Assembly: GCF_001544535.1 (NCBI RefSeq)
Contig: NZ_FCON02000033.1
Coordinates: forward strand, 1 to 64,000
Reading direction: 5' to 3'
Source: Caballeronia choica
GTDB taxonomy: Bacteria > Pseudomonadota > Gammaproteobacteria > Burkholderiales > Burkholderiaceae
Length of the DNA: 64,000 nucleotides
Shown one piece after another: positions 55,546 through 64,000 of the stretch. The position numbers were made by a program, and so were the translations under genes. The notes below the pieces were generated by a model. The model was not told the origin of the DNA and ran no database searches. It saw nothing but the letters and a program-made list of their open reading frames with translations. Position 1 is the first letter of the stretch. Each line of letters begins with the position of its first letter.

Positions 55546-56739
55546 ATGTACAACTTACCCGACGAAAGAGGCCATTTCGGCCAATATGGCGGCGTGTTCG
55601 TCTCCGAAACGCTGATCCACGCCCTCGACGAACTGCGCGACGCCTATGACGTCGCACGCAACGACGCTGAATTCATCGCCGAATACGAATACGAACTGAA
55701 GCACTACGTCGGCCGTCCGTCGCCGATTTATCATGCGAAACGCTGGAGCCAGATGCTCGGCGGCGCGCAGCTTTATCTCAAGCGCGAAGACTTGAACCAC
55801 ACCGGCGCGCACAAGGTGAACAACGTGATCGGCCAGGCGCTGCTCGCGCGCAAGATGGGCAAGCCGCGCGTGATCGCCGAGACGGGCGCGGGGCAGCACG
55901 GCGTTGCCACCGCGACGATCGCCGCGCGTTTTGGTATGGAATGCGTCGTCTACATGGGTTCCGAGGACGTGCGCCGGCAAGCCGCGAACGTCTATCGGAT
56001 GAAACTGCTCGGCGCGACCGTTGTGCCGGTCGAATCGGGTTCGAAGACGCTGAAAGACGCACTCAACGAAGCCATGCGCGATTGGGTAACCAACGTCGAG
56101 AACACGTTTTACATCATCGGCACGGTGGCGGGTCCGCATCCCTATCCGATGATGGTGCGCGACTTCCAGCGCGTCATCGGCGACGAATGCCGCGTGCAGA
56201 TGCCCGAAATGACCGGGCGTCAACCGGACGCGGTGATCGCGTGCGTTGGCGGCGGATCGAATGCGATGGGCATCTTTTACCCCTATATCGACGACAAAGC
56301 CGTGCGTTTGATCGGTGTGGAAGCGGCCGGAGACGGCATCGACACGGGACGTCATGCGGCGTCGTTGATGGGTGGAAGCCCGGGCGTGCTGCACGGCAAC
56401 CGTACCTATCTGCTGCAAGACGAAAACGGCCAGATCATCGAGACGCACTCCATTTCGGCCGGTCTCGACTATCCGGGCGTCGGTCCCGAGCACGCTTGGC
56501 TGAAGGACGCGGGCCGTGCGGAATACGTCGGCATCACGGACGATGAAGCGCTCAAGGCCTTCCACGACTGTTGCCGCATCGAGGGCATCATTCCCGCGCT
56601 CGAATCCGCTCATGCGCTCGCCTACGGCGCCAAGCTCGCGCAGACGCTGCCGAAGGACAAGGTGCTGCTCGTCAACCTGTCGGGCCGCGGCGACAAGGAC
56701 ATGCACACGGTGGCCGAGCGATCGGGCATCCAGTTCTGA
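55546..56739 (+). CDS. trpB: tryptophan synthase beta subunit
   Basis: 397 residues starting [20 protein letters not shown]. The PLP lysine is in [14 protein letters not shown], the phosphate loop in [15 protein letters not shown], and [20 protein letters not shown] is intact. The enzyme joins indole and serine. A DNA methyltransferase gene separates it from trpA. Confidence 0.98.
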   Translation: MYNLPDERGHFGQYGGVFVSETLIHALDELRDAYDVARNDAEFIAEYEYELKHYVGRPSPIYHAKRWSQMLGGAQLYLKREDLNHTGAHKVNNVIGQALLARKMGKPRVIAETGAGQHGVATATIAARFGMECVVYMGSEDVRRQAANVYRMKLLGATVVPVESGSKTLKDALNEAMRDWVTNVENTFYIIGTVAGPHPYPMMVRDFQRVIGDECRVQMPEMTGRQPDAVIACVGGGSNAMGIFYPYIDDKAVRLIGVEAAGDGIDTGRHAASLMGGSPGVLHGNRTYLLQDENGQIIETHSISAGLDYPGVGPEHAWLKDAGRAEYVGITDDEALKAFHDCCRIEGIIPALESAHALAYGAKLAQTLPKDKVLLVNLSGRGDKDMHTVAERSGIQF

Positions 56740-56750
56740 GCGCCCGGGCG

Positions 56751-57638
56751 ATGCGCAACGTGATCGACGAGCCGCTGTCGGCGGGCGCCCTGCAGCAGGG
56801 CAAACCCGACATCGACATCCACAACCGCGATTTTCTGTCCGATGCAGCGAACATCCCGGACGCCTCGATCGACCTGATCGTGGCGGACCCGCCGTACGGC
56901 TTGGGCAAGGACTACGGCAACGATTCGGACATGCTCTCTGGCGAGGCGTTTCTCGACTGGACGTATGGCTGGCTCGATCTCGTGATTCCGAAGCTCAAGC
57001 CGAGCGGTTCGCTGTATATCTTCTGCACTTGGCAGTATTCGCCCGAACTGTTCGTGTTCCTCAAGCGCCGCCTCCTGATGGTCAACGAGATCGTCTGGGA
57101 CCGGCGCGTGCCGAGCATGGGTGGAACGGTGCGCAAATTCACGTCAGTGCACGATAACATCGGCTATTTCGCGGTATCGAAGGATTACTACTTCGATCTC
57201 GATCCCGTGCGCATCCCCTACGACGCGGCAACCAAGAAGGCCCGTTCGCGCAAACTCTTCGAAGGCAGTAAGTGGCTGGAGCTTGGCTATAATCCAAAGG
57301 ATCTCTGGTCGGTGTCACGGTTGCATCGGCAGCACGCCGAACGCGTCGATCACCCGACCCAGAAGCCTCTGGAAATCGTCGAGCGCATGGTGCTCGCGAG
57401 TTGCCCGCCGGGCGGCCGCGTGCTCGATCCGTTCATGGGCAGTGGCACCACGGCGGTCGCGTGCGCCCGTCACGGCCGCCGGTTCACCGGTTACGAAATC
57501 AATGCCGATTACTGCGCGATCGCGGAGCAACGCGTCGCCGGGGCGAAAGTCGTTCGCCTGGCGCCGGCAGCCGTTTCGTCATCGTCATGTGAAATGACAC
57601 TCGAGCCGGTGCAAAGCCCCGCCACGGAAGCCGAATAA
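56751..57638 (+). CDS. orphan N4-cytosine/N6-adenine DNA methyltransferase (beta class)
   Basis: 295 residues starting [20 protein letters not shown], 11 bp after trpB. The catalytic motif IV DPPYGLG precedes the AdoMet motif [14 protein letters not shown], the order of beta-class enzymes such as Ccr[20 protein letters not shown] is the usual motif linking them. No restriction gene is nearby, so it is a solitary methylase embedded in the trp operon; a B. cenocepacia orthologue is reported (from memory) to methylate GTWWAC. Confidence 0.9.
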   Translation: MRNVIDEPLSAGALQQGKPDIDIHNRDFLSDAANIPDASIDLIVADPPYGLGKDYGNDSDMLSGEAFLDWTYGWLDLVIPKLKPSGSLYIFCTWQYSPELFVFLKRRLLMVNEIVWDRRVPSMGGTVRKFTSVHDNIGYFAVSKDYYFDLDPVRIPYDAATKKARSRKLFEGSKWLELGYNPKDLWSVSRLHRQHAERVDHPTQKPLEIVERMVLASCPPGGRVLDPFMGSGTTAVACARHGRRFTGYEINADYCAIAEQRVAGAKVVRLAPAAVSSSSCEMTLEPVQSPATEAE

Positions 57639-57708
57639 GTCTGCGCAGCGACTGCAGCCCGAGCGCGCGAAATGCCGTTCGGGCGTCACGATTACCGAGA
57701 AAATTCTC

Positions 57709-58512
57709 ATGTCTCGTATCAAGAATACTTTTGCGGCACTCGCCGCGCAGGGCAAAAAAGGGCTGATCCCGTTCATCACGGCAGGCGACCCGAACCCGGA
57801 GCAGACGGTCGAATTCATGCACGCGCTCGCCAAGGGCGGTGCTGACGTGATCGAGCTCGGCGTGCCGTTTTCCGACCCGATGGCCGACGGCCCGGTGATC
57901 CAGCGGTCATCTGAGCGCGCGCTGGCGCGTGGCGTGTCGCTGAAAAGCGTGCTCGCCGATGTCAGGCGCTTCCGCGAAACCGACGACAAGACGCCCGTCG
58001 TCCTGATGGGCTACGCGAATCCGATCGAGCGCATGGGCGCTGACGCCTTCGCCAAAGCGGCGCGGGAAGCGGGCGTCGACGGCGTGCTGGTCGTTGATTA
58101 CCCCCCGGAGGAATCGGTCGAATTCGGCAAGTCGATGCAGCAGGCCGGCATCGATCCGATTTTCCTGCTCGCGCCCACCTCGACGGACGAGCGCATCGCC
58201 GCGGTCGGCAAGGTGGCGAGCGGCTATGTCTATTACGTGTCGTTGAAAGGCGTGACGGGCTCGGCAAATCTGGACGTTTCCAGCATCGCGAGTAGAATCC
58301 CGGCGATCAAGTCGCATGTGTCCGTGCCGGTGGGCGTCGGTTTCGGGATCCGCGATGCCGAAACGGCGCGCGCGATCGCCGAGGTTTCGGACGCGGTGGT
58401 GATCGGCAGCCGGCTCGTGCAATTGCTCGAAGAGGCGTCGCCCGCGAGCGCCGCCGAATCGTTGACGCGCTTCATCGCAGAAATTCGCGCGGCGCTCGAT
58501 TCTGCAAAATAA
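57709..58512 (+). CDS. trpA: tryptophan synthase alpha subunit
   Basis: 267 residues starting [20 protein letters not shown]. The catalytic Glu and Asp are in [34 protein letters not shown] and [11 protein letters not shown] are present. It cleaves indole-glycerol phosphate to give indole for TrpB. accD follows 54 bp downstream. Confidence 0.98.
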   Translation: MSRIKNTFAALAAQGKKGLIPFITAGDPNPEQTVEFMHALAKGGADVIELGVPFSDPMADGPVIQRSSERALARGVSLKSVLADVRRFRETDDKTPVVLMGYANPIERMGADAFAKAAREAGVDGVLVVDYPPEESVEFGKSMQQAGIDPIFLLAPTSTDERIAAVGKVASGYVYYVSLKGVTGSANLDVSSIASRIPAIKSHVSVPVGVGFGIRDAETARAIAEVSDAVVIGSRLVQLLEEASPASAAESLTRFIAEIRAALDSAK

Positions 58513-58566
58513 ACGCGTCGCCGTGGCCGCCCAGGCCGCGGCGTCGAACAAAGGGAAGGAACAACG

Positions 58567-59439
58567 ATGAGCTGGCTCGATAAATTGTTGCCGCCAAAGA
58601 TCAAGCAAACCGATCCGAAAAGCCGCAAGGGCATTCCCGAGGGCCTGTGGATCAAGTGTCCGGCGTGCGAAGCCGTGCTGTATCGCAACGACGTCGAGGC
58701 GAATCTGCATGTTTGCCCGAAGTGCAGCCATCACATGCGCATCGGCGCGCGCGAGCGGCTCGACGGGCTGCTCGATCCGGAAGGCCGCTATGAAATCGGC
58801 CAGGAAGTGCTGCCGGTCGACGCGCTGAAGTTCAAGGACAGCCGCAAGTACCCGGAGCGCCTGAAAGAGGCGATGGACGACACCGACGAAACCGACGCGA
58901 TGGTCGTCATGGGCGGCGCGATCCACACGCTCCCGGTCGTGGTGGCGTGTTTCGAGTTCTCGTTCATGGGCGGATCGATGGGTTCGGTCGTCGGCGAGCG
59001 TTTCGTGCGCGGTGCGCGCAATGCGCTTGAACAGAACGTGCCGTTCATCTGTTTCACCGCTTCGGGCGGCGCCCGGATGCAGGAAAGCCTCCTCTCGCTG
59101 ATGCAGATGGCGAAGACCACGGCGCTCCTGACCAAGCTTTCCGACGCCAAGCTGCCGTTCATTTCCGTGCTCACCGATCCGACGATGGGCGGCGTTTCGG
59201 CGAGTTTCGCGTTTTTGGGCGATGTCGTGATCGCGGAGCCGAAGGCGCTGATCGGATTCGCGGGCCCGCGCGTGATAGAACAGACGGTGCGCGAGAAACT
59301 GCCGGAAGGCTTCCAGCGCGCCGAATTCCTGATTCAAAAGGGCGCGGTCGACATGATCGTCGATCGCCGCAAGATGCGCGAAGAACTCGCGCAATTGATG
59401 GCACTATTGACGCGCCAGCCGGCCGACTCGGTCGCCTGA
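58567..59439 (+). CDS. accD: acetyl-CoA carboxylase carboxyltransferase beta subunit
   Basis: 290 residues starting [30 protein letters not shown] lies upstream. The N-terminal zinc ribbon ([10 protein letters not shown] ... [11 protein letters not shown]) and the carboxyltransferase core [38 protein letters not shown] and [11 protein letters not shown] are typical. It acts in malonyl-CoA formation with AccA, which lies elsewhere. Confidence 0.97.
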   Translation: MSWLDKLLPPKIKQTDPKSRKGIPEGLWIKCPACEAVLYRNDVEANLHVCPKCSHHMRIGARERLDGLLDPEGRYEIGQEVLPVDALKFKDSRKYPERLKEAMDDTDETDAMVVMGGAIHTLPVVVACFEFSFMGGSMGSVVGERFVRGARNALEQNVPFICFTASGGARMQESLLSLMQMAKTTALLTKLSDAKLPFISVLTDPTMGGVSASFAFLGDVVIAEPKALIGFAGPRVIEQTVREKLPEGFQRAEFLIQKGAVDMIVDRRKMREELAQLMALLTRQPADSVA

Positions 59440-59454
59440 CATCCGGGCAATCGG

Positions 59455-59492
59455 CGCCGCGCGCGAACCCCCAAGGTTCCGCGCGGCGTTTT
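59455..59492 (+). terminator. Rho-independent terminator after accD
   Basis: CGCCGCGCG / CGCGCGGCG outer stem and GAACC / GGTTC inner stem form a very stable hairpin, followed by TTTTG. It would limit readthrough from accD into folC. Confidence 0.8.
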
Positions 59493-59526
59493 GCTTTGGC
59501 GCCCGTATTTTGTGAATTCGAACGAA

Positions 59527-60837
59527 ATGACCACTTTCTCCACCCTCGACGCATGGCTCGCACACCTGGAAGCCGCGCATCCGGTCGGCATCGACATGGG
59601 GCTGACCCGGATCGGCCGGGTGAAGGACGCGCTCGGGCTGTCCTTCGATTGTCCGGTGATCACGGTCGGCGGGACGAACGGCAAGGGCTCGACCTGCGCG
59701 ATTCTCGAAACGATCCTTCTGCGCGCCGGGTATCGGGTGGGCTGCCACACGTCGCCGCATCTGCTGGCGTTCAACGAGCGCGCGCGCATCAACGGCGCTG
59801 ACGCCACCGACGCCGAATTGCTCGAACATTTCGAGGCGGTCGAAAAAGCGCGCACGAGTTTGTCGGAGCCGGTTTCGCTCACGTATTTCGAGTTCACGAC
59901 GCTCGCGATCCTGCGGCTCTTCGCGTCGCGCGGGCTGGATGCGGTGATCCTCGAAGTGGGCCTGGGCGGCCGGCTCGACGCGGTCAACATCATCGATACG
60001 GATTGCGCGATCGTGACCAGCATCGACATCGATCACACCGACTATCTCGGCGATACGCGCGAAAAGATCGGCTTCGAGAAGGCCGGCATTCTCCGCGCGG
60101 GCAAGCCCGCCGTGTGCGGCGACCCGGCGCCGCCGCAGAGCCTGATCGACCACGCGGAAACGATCGGCGCGGATTTGTGGCTCGTCGGCCGTGATTTTCG
60201 CTATGAAGCGCAGCCGGGCAACGAGCGGCAGCAGTGGAGCTATATCGGGCGGTCGCAGCGGCGCTCGGCGCTCGCCTATCCGGCGCTGCGCGGCGCGAAT
60301 CAGTTGATCAACACGTCGGCGGCGCTCGCCGCGTTGGAAGCGTTGCGCGAGCGCATTTCGGTATCGGCGCAGGACATCCGCCTCGGGCTCGCGAACGTCG
60401 AGCTGGCGGGCCGCTTCCAGGTGCTGCCGGGCAAGCCGCAGATCATCCTCGACGTCGCGCACAACCCGCACGCGGCCGCCGTTCTCGCGCAAAACCTCGG
60501 CAACATGGGCTATTTCCCCTACACCTACGCGGTCTTCGGCGCGATGGGCGACAAGGACATCGAAGGTGTCGTGAACCAGGTGAAGGGCGAAGTCGACCAC
60601 TGGAACGTGACCGCGCTGCCGACCCCGCGCGCCGCATCGACGGCGACGCTTGCCGCGTCGCTCCGTGAGGCCGGTGTCATCGACGGGCCGGACAGCAGCG
60701 TTACCCAGTTCGAAACGCCGGCAGCGGCTTTTCAAGACGCAATAAAGAGAGCGTCCGAAAATGATAGAATTTTGGTTTTCGGCAGTTTCTATACGGTGGC
60801 CGGCGTGATGGCTTACCGAAAATCGCAGCATCACTGA
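59527..60837 (+). CDS. folC: dihydrofolate synthase / folylpolyglutamate synthase
   Basis: 436 residues starting MTTFSTLDAWLAHLEAAHPV. It adds glutamate to dihydropteroate and folates. The P-loop GGTNGKGSTCAILE, the Mg-binding YFEFTTLAILRLF, VILEVGLGGRLDAVNIID and IDHTDYLGDTREKIGFEKAG are intact, as is LDVAHNPHAA. No clear ribosome site lies before the ATG. Confidence 0.96.
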   Translation: MTTFSTLDAWLAHLEAAHPVGIDMGLTRIGRVKDALGLSFDCPVITVGGTNGKGSTCAILETILLRAGYRVGCHTSPHLLAFNERARINGADATDAELLEHFEAVEKARTSLSEPVSLTYFEFTTLAILRLFASRGLDAVILEVGLGGRLDAVNIIDTDCAIVTSIDIDHTDYLGDTREKIGFEKAGILRAGKPAVCGDPAPPQSLIDHAETIGADLWLVGRDFRYEAQPGNERQQWSYIGRSQRRSALAYPALRGANQLINTSAALAALEALRERISVSAQDIRLGLANVELAGRFQVLPGKPQIILDVAHNPHAAAVLAQNLGNMGYFPYTYAVFGAMGDKDIEGVVNQVKGEVDHWNVTALPTPRAASTATLAASLREAGVIDGPDSSVTQFETPAAAFQDAIKRASENDRILVFGSFYTVAGVMAYRKSQHH

Positions 60838-60881
60838 AACCTGAAACGGACGGCCGTCAAGCCTCTCGCACCAAGCCATAC

Positions 60882-61775
60882 ATGGGACTTTTCTCGTTCG
60901 GCAAGAAAGACGACGCACCTTCCGGTCGCGACGCATATCCCGATTCCTCGCGCGGCTCGCGTCAAACCGTCCGCACGGAACGCCGGACCCGGCGCACCGA
61001 GCGTCCCGACACCGACGCGATGATGCTCGACCCCACGCTTCCCGAAAAGCAGCGTGCCCGCCGCCGCCTCGTCGGCGCGGTTGCGCTGGTGCTCGCCGCC
61101 GTGATCGTCCTGCCTATGGTGCTCGACTCGCACCCGAAGCCCGTCACCGACGACATCGCCATCGACATCCCGAATCGCCCGGCGCCGCCCGCGAAGCCGA
61201 GCAGCAAGGCCCCGTCCGACGCCGATACGCAAGCCGGCGTCGCGCCGGATGGTCCGGTCGCGGGTTCGGATAACGCCGTCGCCGGCGTGGCGACACCTGA
61301 TACCAAGCTGCAAGCTACGAAGCCCGCCGAAACCACGGCGCAGGCCAAGCCGGAACCGAAAGCGCAAGGCAAGGCCGAGCCGAAACCCAAGCCGAGCACG
61401 CCGTCGACCGCTATCGCAAGTCAGAACGCCAATGCGCCGGCCGCGGATTCGTCCGAAGCCAAGACGAACACCGGCACCAACGCGAACGCGAACGCCAGCA
61501 CGGCGAATACACCGTCCTCCCCGCCGGGAAGCCGCTTCGTCGTGCAGATCGGCACCTTCGACGACGAAACCGCCGCCCAGAACTGGGTGACGAAGTTGAA
61601 GGCAGCCGGAGTGCCCGCATATACCGAACATCGCAAGCAAGCCGACGGTTCCACGCGCACGTTGTTGCGCGCCGGGCCATTCGCTGACCGCTCGGCGGCA
61701 TCGGCGGCGCTCGTGAAGGTCCGTCAGGCCGGGCTCGGCGGCGGCACCGGCGCGAGCAAGTCGTCGGCGAACTAG
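60882..61775 (+). CDS. SPOR domain protein (DedD-like)
   Basis: 297 residues starting MGLFSFGKKDDAPSGRDAYP. A charged cytoplasmic N-terminus leads to one membrane span (LVGAVALVLAAVIVLPMVL), a long Ala/Pro/Lys-rich linker, and a C-terminal SPOR domain (RFVVQIGTFDDETAAQNWVT, TRTLLRAGPFADRSAASAAL) that binds denuded septal peptidoglycan. It lies 7 bp before cvpA. Confidence 0.92.
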   Translation: MGLFSFGKKDDAPSGRDAYPDSSRGSRQTVRTERRTRRTERPDTDAMMLDPTLPEKQRARRRLVGAVALVLAAVIVLPMVLDSHPKPVTDDIAIDIPNRPAPPAKPSSKAPSDADTQAGVAPDGPVAGSDNAVAGVATPDTKLQATKPAETTAQAKPEPKAQGKAEPKPKPSTPSTAIASQNANAPAADSSEAKTNTGTNANANASTANTPSSPPGSRFVVQIGTFDDETAAQNWVTKLKAAGVPAYTEHRKQADGSTRTLLRAGPFADRSAASAALVKVRQAGLGGGTGASKSSAN

Positions 61776-61782
61776 GCGTTCG

Positions 61783-62295
61783 ATGTTTACAAGTTTCGAC
61801 TACGCGGTGATGGCCGTGATCGGCCTTTCCGCCACGCGCGGCATGTGGCGCGGCCTGTTGGCCGAGGCGTTCGGGCTGGTCGGCTGGATCGCGGCGTTTT
61901 TCATCGCCGGGCAATTCGTCGGCGTGGTGGTCCCGTATATTCCGGCGAACTGGCCGGGCGGTGCGCTCACGCAGTGGCTGATCGCGTTCCTGCTGGTGGT
62001 CGCCGCCGTGCTGCTGGTTTCGAGCGTGCTTTCCGCGCTGCTGACGCGGATCACCGAGGTCACGGGCCTGCGGGGCGTCGACCGGTCGCTGGGATTGCTG
62101 TTCGGCCTCGTGAGAGGGGCTATATTGGTAGTGGTGCTGGTCGCCCTCGCTGGCCTGACCGAACTGCCGCAAAAGGAATTTTGGCGCAATGCGCTGCTCC
62201 GGCCCGCTGCCGAGCAAGGCGTTCGCGAATTGAAACCGCTGCTTCCCGCTACGCTCGCCGCGTATGTGCGCACCGCGCCGGACACCGCGCAGTAA
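61783..62295 (+). CDS. cvpA: CvpA family membrane protein
   Basis: 170 residues starting MFTSFDYAVMAVIGLSATRG with four predicted membrane spans. GMWRGLLAEAFGLVGWIAAF and GLFGLVRGAILVVVLVALAG are CvpA-family motifs. It is coupled to purF in many proteobacteria; the exact role (colicin V production / envelope) is not settled. Confidence 0.95.
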   Translation: MFTSFDYAVMAVIGLSATRGMWRGLLAEAFGLVGWIAAFFIAGQFVGVVVPYIPANWPGGALTQWLIAFLLVVAAVLLVSSVLSALLTRITEVTGLRGVDRSLGLLFGLVRGAILVVVLVALAGLTELPQKEFWRNALLRPAAEQGVRELKPLLPATLAAYVRTAPDTAQ

Positions 62296-62442
62296 GTCAC
62301 AGACACCCAGGCTGGCTACACGAGGAACCGCGACGGCTCGGCGCACTGCCGATGCGACCTCCACGCCGGTTCCGCCGGCGGTTCCGCATCCGTCGTCCCG
62401 ACACCGCCTTTGGACCCGTTTCGACTCTTTGAAGGACATGCC

Positions 62443-63990
62443 ATGTGCGGCATCGTAGGTGTAGTCTCCCAAAGCCCCGTCAATCAATTGATCTATGACA
62501 GCCTGCTGCTCCTGCAGCATCGGGGTCAGGACGCCGCCGGCATCGCCACGGCGAACGGCAACAATTTCCACATGCACAAGGCGAACGGCATGGTGCGCGA
62601 CGTGTTCCGCACGCGCAACATGCGCAGCTTGCCGGGCAACGTGGGCATCGGACAGGTGCGTTACCCGACGGCCGGTTCCGCGTCGAGCGAGGAAGAAGCC
62701 CAGCCGTTCTACGTGAACGCGCCGTTCGGCATCATCCTCGCGCACAACGGCAACCTGACGAACTGGCTGCAGTTGAAGGACGAGATGTTCCGTATCGACC
62801 GCCGGCACATCAACACGGCGTCGGACACCGAAGTGCTGCTCAACGTATTCGCGCACGAGCTGCAACTCGCGAGTTCCGGCCTGCAACTCGATCCGGCCGC
62901 GCTCTTCAAGGCGGTCTCCGGCGTGCATCGGCGGGTGAAGGGGTCGTATGCGATCGTTTCGCTGATCGCGGGCTACGGGCTCGTCGCATTCCGCGACCCG
63001 TTCGGCATCCGCCCGCTCGTGCTCGGCAAGATGGAAACGGCGACGGGCGTCGAATGGATGGTGGCGTCGGAATCGGTGGCGGTGGAAGGCATCGGCTTCG
63101 AGTTCGTGCGCGATCTCGAGCCGGGCGAAGCCATTTTCATCGACAGCGACGGCAACCTGCACAGCCAGCAATGCGCCGAGAAGCCGTCGCTGAATCCGTG
63201 CATTTTCGAACTCGTGTATCTCGCGCGTCCTGACTCGTGCCTCGACGGCGTGCCGGTCTACAACGCGCGCCTGCGCATGGGCGACTACCTCGCCGAGAAG
63301 ATCAAGCGCGTGCTGCCCGACGTGCCGATCGACGTCGTCATGCCGATTCCCGATTCGTCGCGTCCGGCGGCGATGCAGGTCGCGGCGAAGCTCGGCGTCG
63401 AATATCGCGAGGGCTTCTTCAAGAACCGCTACGTTGGCCGCACGTTCATCATGCCGGGCCAGGCGGTGCGCAAGAAATCTGTGCGCCAGAAGCTGAACGC
63501 GATGGCGATCGAGTTCAAGGGCAAGAACGTGCTGATCGTCGACGATTCGATCGTGCGCGGCACCACCTCGCATGAAATCGTGCAGATGGCCCGCGATGCC
63601 GGCGCGAACAAGGTCATCTTCGCTTCCGCCGCACCGCCGGTGAAGTTCCCGAACGTGTATGGCATCGACATGCCGACGCGCGGCGAACTCGTCGCCCACG
63701 GCCGCACCGATGACGAAGTGGCGCGCATGATCGGCGCCGATTACCTGGTGTACCAGGACGTGGAAGACCTGAAGCAGGCGATCCGTGACATCAACCCGGC
63801 GCTCGGCGAATTCGAGGCGTCGTGCTTCGACGGCAAGTACATCACCGGCGACGTGACGACCGACTACCTCGACCGCATCGAGACCGCGCGTCTCGCACCG
63901 CAATCGCAGTCGGATCGCGATGCGGCGAGCGAAGCGCAGGACGGCGGGATGACACGCTCGCAACTGCATTTGCAGTTGTCGGTGGAGTGA
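62443..63990 (+). CDS. purF: amidophosphoribosyltransferase
   Basis: 515 residues starting MCGIVGVVSQSPVNQLIYDS. Cys2 is the glutaminase nucleophile (exposed after Met removal). GQVRYPTAG and LAHNGNLTNW form the glutamine pocket; the PRPP loop is VLIVDDSIVRGTTSHEIVQM. It makes the first purine precursor, phosphoribosylamine. The ORF is complete, 10 bp from the window edge. Confidence 0.97.
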   Translation: MCGIVGVVSQSPVNQLIYDSLLLLQHRGQDAAGIATANGNNFHMHKANGMVRDVFRTRNMRSLPGNVGIGQVRYPTAGSASSEEEAQPFYVNAPFGIILAHNGNLTNWLQLKDEMFRIDRRHINTASDTEVLLNVFAHELQLASSGLQLDPAALFKAVSGVHRRVKGSYAIVSLIAGYGLVAFRDPFGIRPLVLGKMETATGVEWMVASESVAVEGIGFEFVRDLEPGEAIFIDSDGNLHSQQCAEKPSLNPCIFELVYLARPDSCLDGVPVYNARLRMGDYLAEKIKRVLPDVPIDVVMPIPDSSRPAAMQVAAKLGVEYREGFFKNRYVGRTFIMPGQAVRKKSVRQKLNAMAIEFKGKNVLIVDDSIVRGTTSHEIVQMARDAGANKVIFASAAPPVKFPNVYGIDMPTRGELVAHGRTDDEVARMIGADYLVYQDVEDLKQAIRDINPALGEFEASCFDGKYITGDVTTDYLDRIETARLAPQSQSDRDAASEAQDGGMTRSQLHLQLSVE

Positions 63991-64000
63991 CTTTCGACAC

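Noticed and set aside
61411-63969. 852-codon open frame on the minus strand across purF, cvpA and the SPOR gene
   Set aside because: His/Arg-rich translation with no family signal; it is antisense to three clearly conserved genes and open only because of GC-rich codon bias.
1-64000. CRISPR arrays, tRNA/rRNA genes, phage or complete insertion sequences
   Set aside because: No regular spaced repeats, tRNA-like clover leaves with CCA ends, transposase or integrase motifs were found by reading; a dedicated scan would be needed to exclude small RNAs.

Overview
The window is about 64 kb of GC-rich DNA with the gene content, codon bias and gene order of Burkholderia sensu lato (Burkholderiaceae, Betaproteobacteria); Paraburkholderia or Caballeronia fits best. 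The strongest taxonomic signal is the block leuC - entericidin - leuD - leuB - asd - fimV - truA - trpF - trpB - DNA methyltransferase - trpA - accD - folC - SPOR protein - cvpA - purF (46.7-64.0 kb), a characteristic chromosomal order in this group. No rRNA, tRNA, CRISPR array, phage or intact insertion sequence was recognised.

Region 1 (1-3.3 kb, minus strand) is a gallate ring-cleavage cluster: a one-chain gallate dioxygenase, an aromatic-acid MFS importer and the start of a LigJ-type 4-oxalomesaconate hydratase that runs off the left edge. Region 2 (3.5-19.6 kb) is a patchwork: membrane proteins, a beta-propeller protein beside an unusual HTH regulator, a GST, a DUF4148 protein, a KstD-like flavoprotein, two different pirins, a MarR-acetyltransferase fusion with a palindromic operator at its start codon, an MFS gene overlapped by a 55-residue membrane protein, LysR, an alpha/beta hydrolase that reads into its neighbour, and two DUF2182 membrane proteins, one paired with DUF1326.

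Region 3 (19.7-27.7 kb) carries a five-gene unit: a LysR gene divergent from a fluoroacetate-dehalogenase-type hydrolase, a second LeuC/LeuD pair and a DctA-type dicarboxylate importer. This looks like a catabolic or detoxifying cluster for a small (possibly halogenated) organic acid. It is followed by a divergent LysR/FAD-monooxygenase pair.

Region 4 (27.7-45 kb) is accessory and partly decayed. Three gene remnants (livF tail, Cys/Met PLP-lyase tail, phaB tail) and one frameshifted exported protein lie among an aromatic-acid transporter plus porin, a VpsR-like sigma-54 activator coupled to a tiny membrane protein, a phasin, a MEDS-domain two-component system, a secreted propeller protein, and a quinone oxidoreductase divergent from a LysR gene with two perfect inverted repeats between them.

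Region 5 (45-64 kb) is housekeeping: citrate synthase, leucine biosynthesis, aspartate-semialdehyde dehydrogenase preceded by a Thr/Ile-rich leader ORF and alternative hairpins, a FimV/HubP polar protein with a minisatellite-like Ala-Glu-His repeat, tryptophan (F, B, A), fatty-acid (accD), folate (folC) and purine (purF) genes. The succinate dehydrogenase genes that usually precede gltA in this group are absent, so the accessory DNA meets the conserved block just upstream of gltA.
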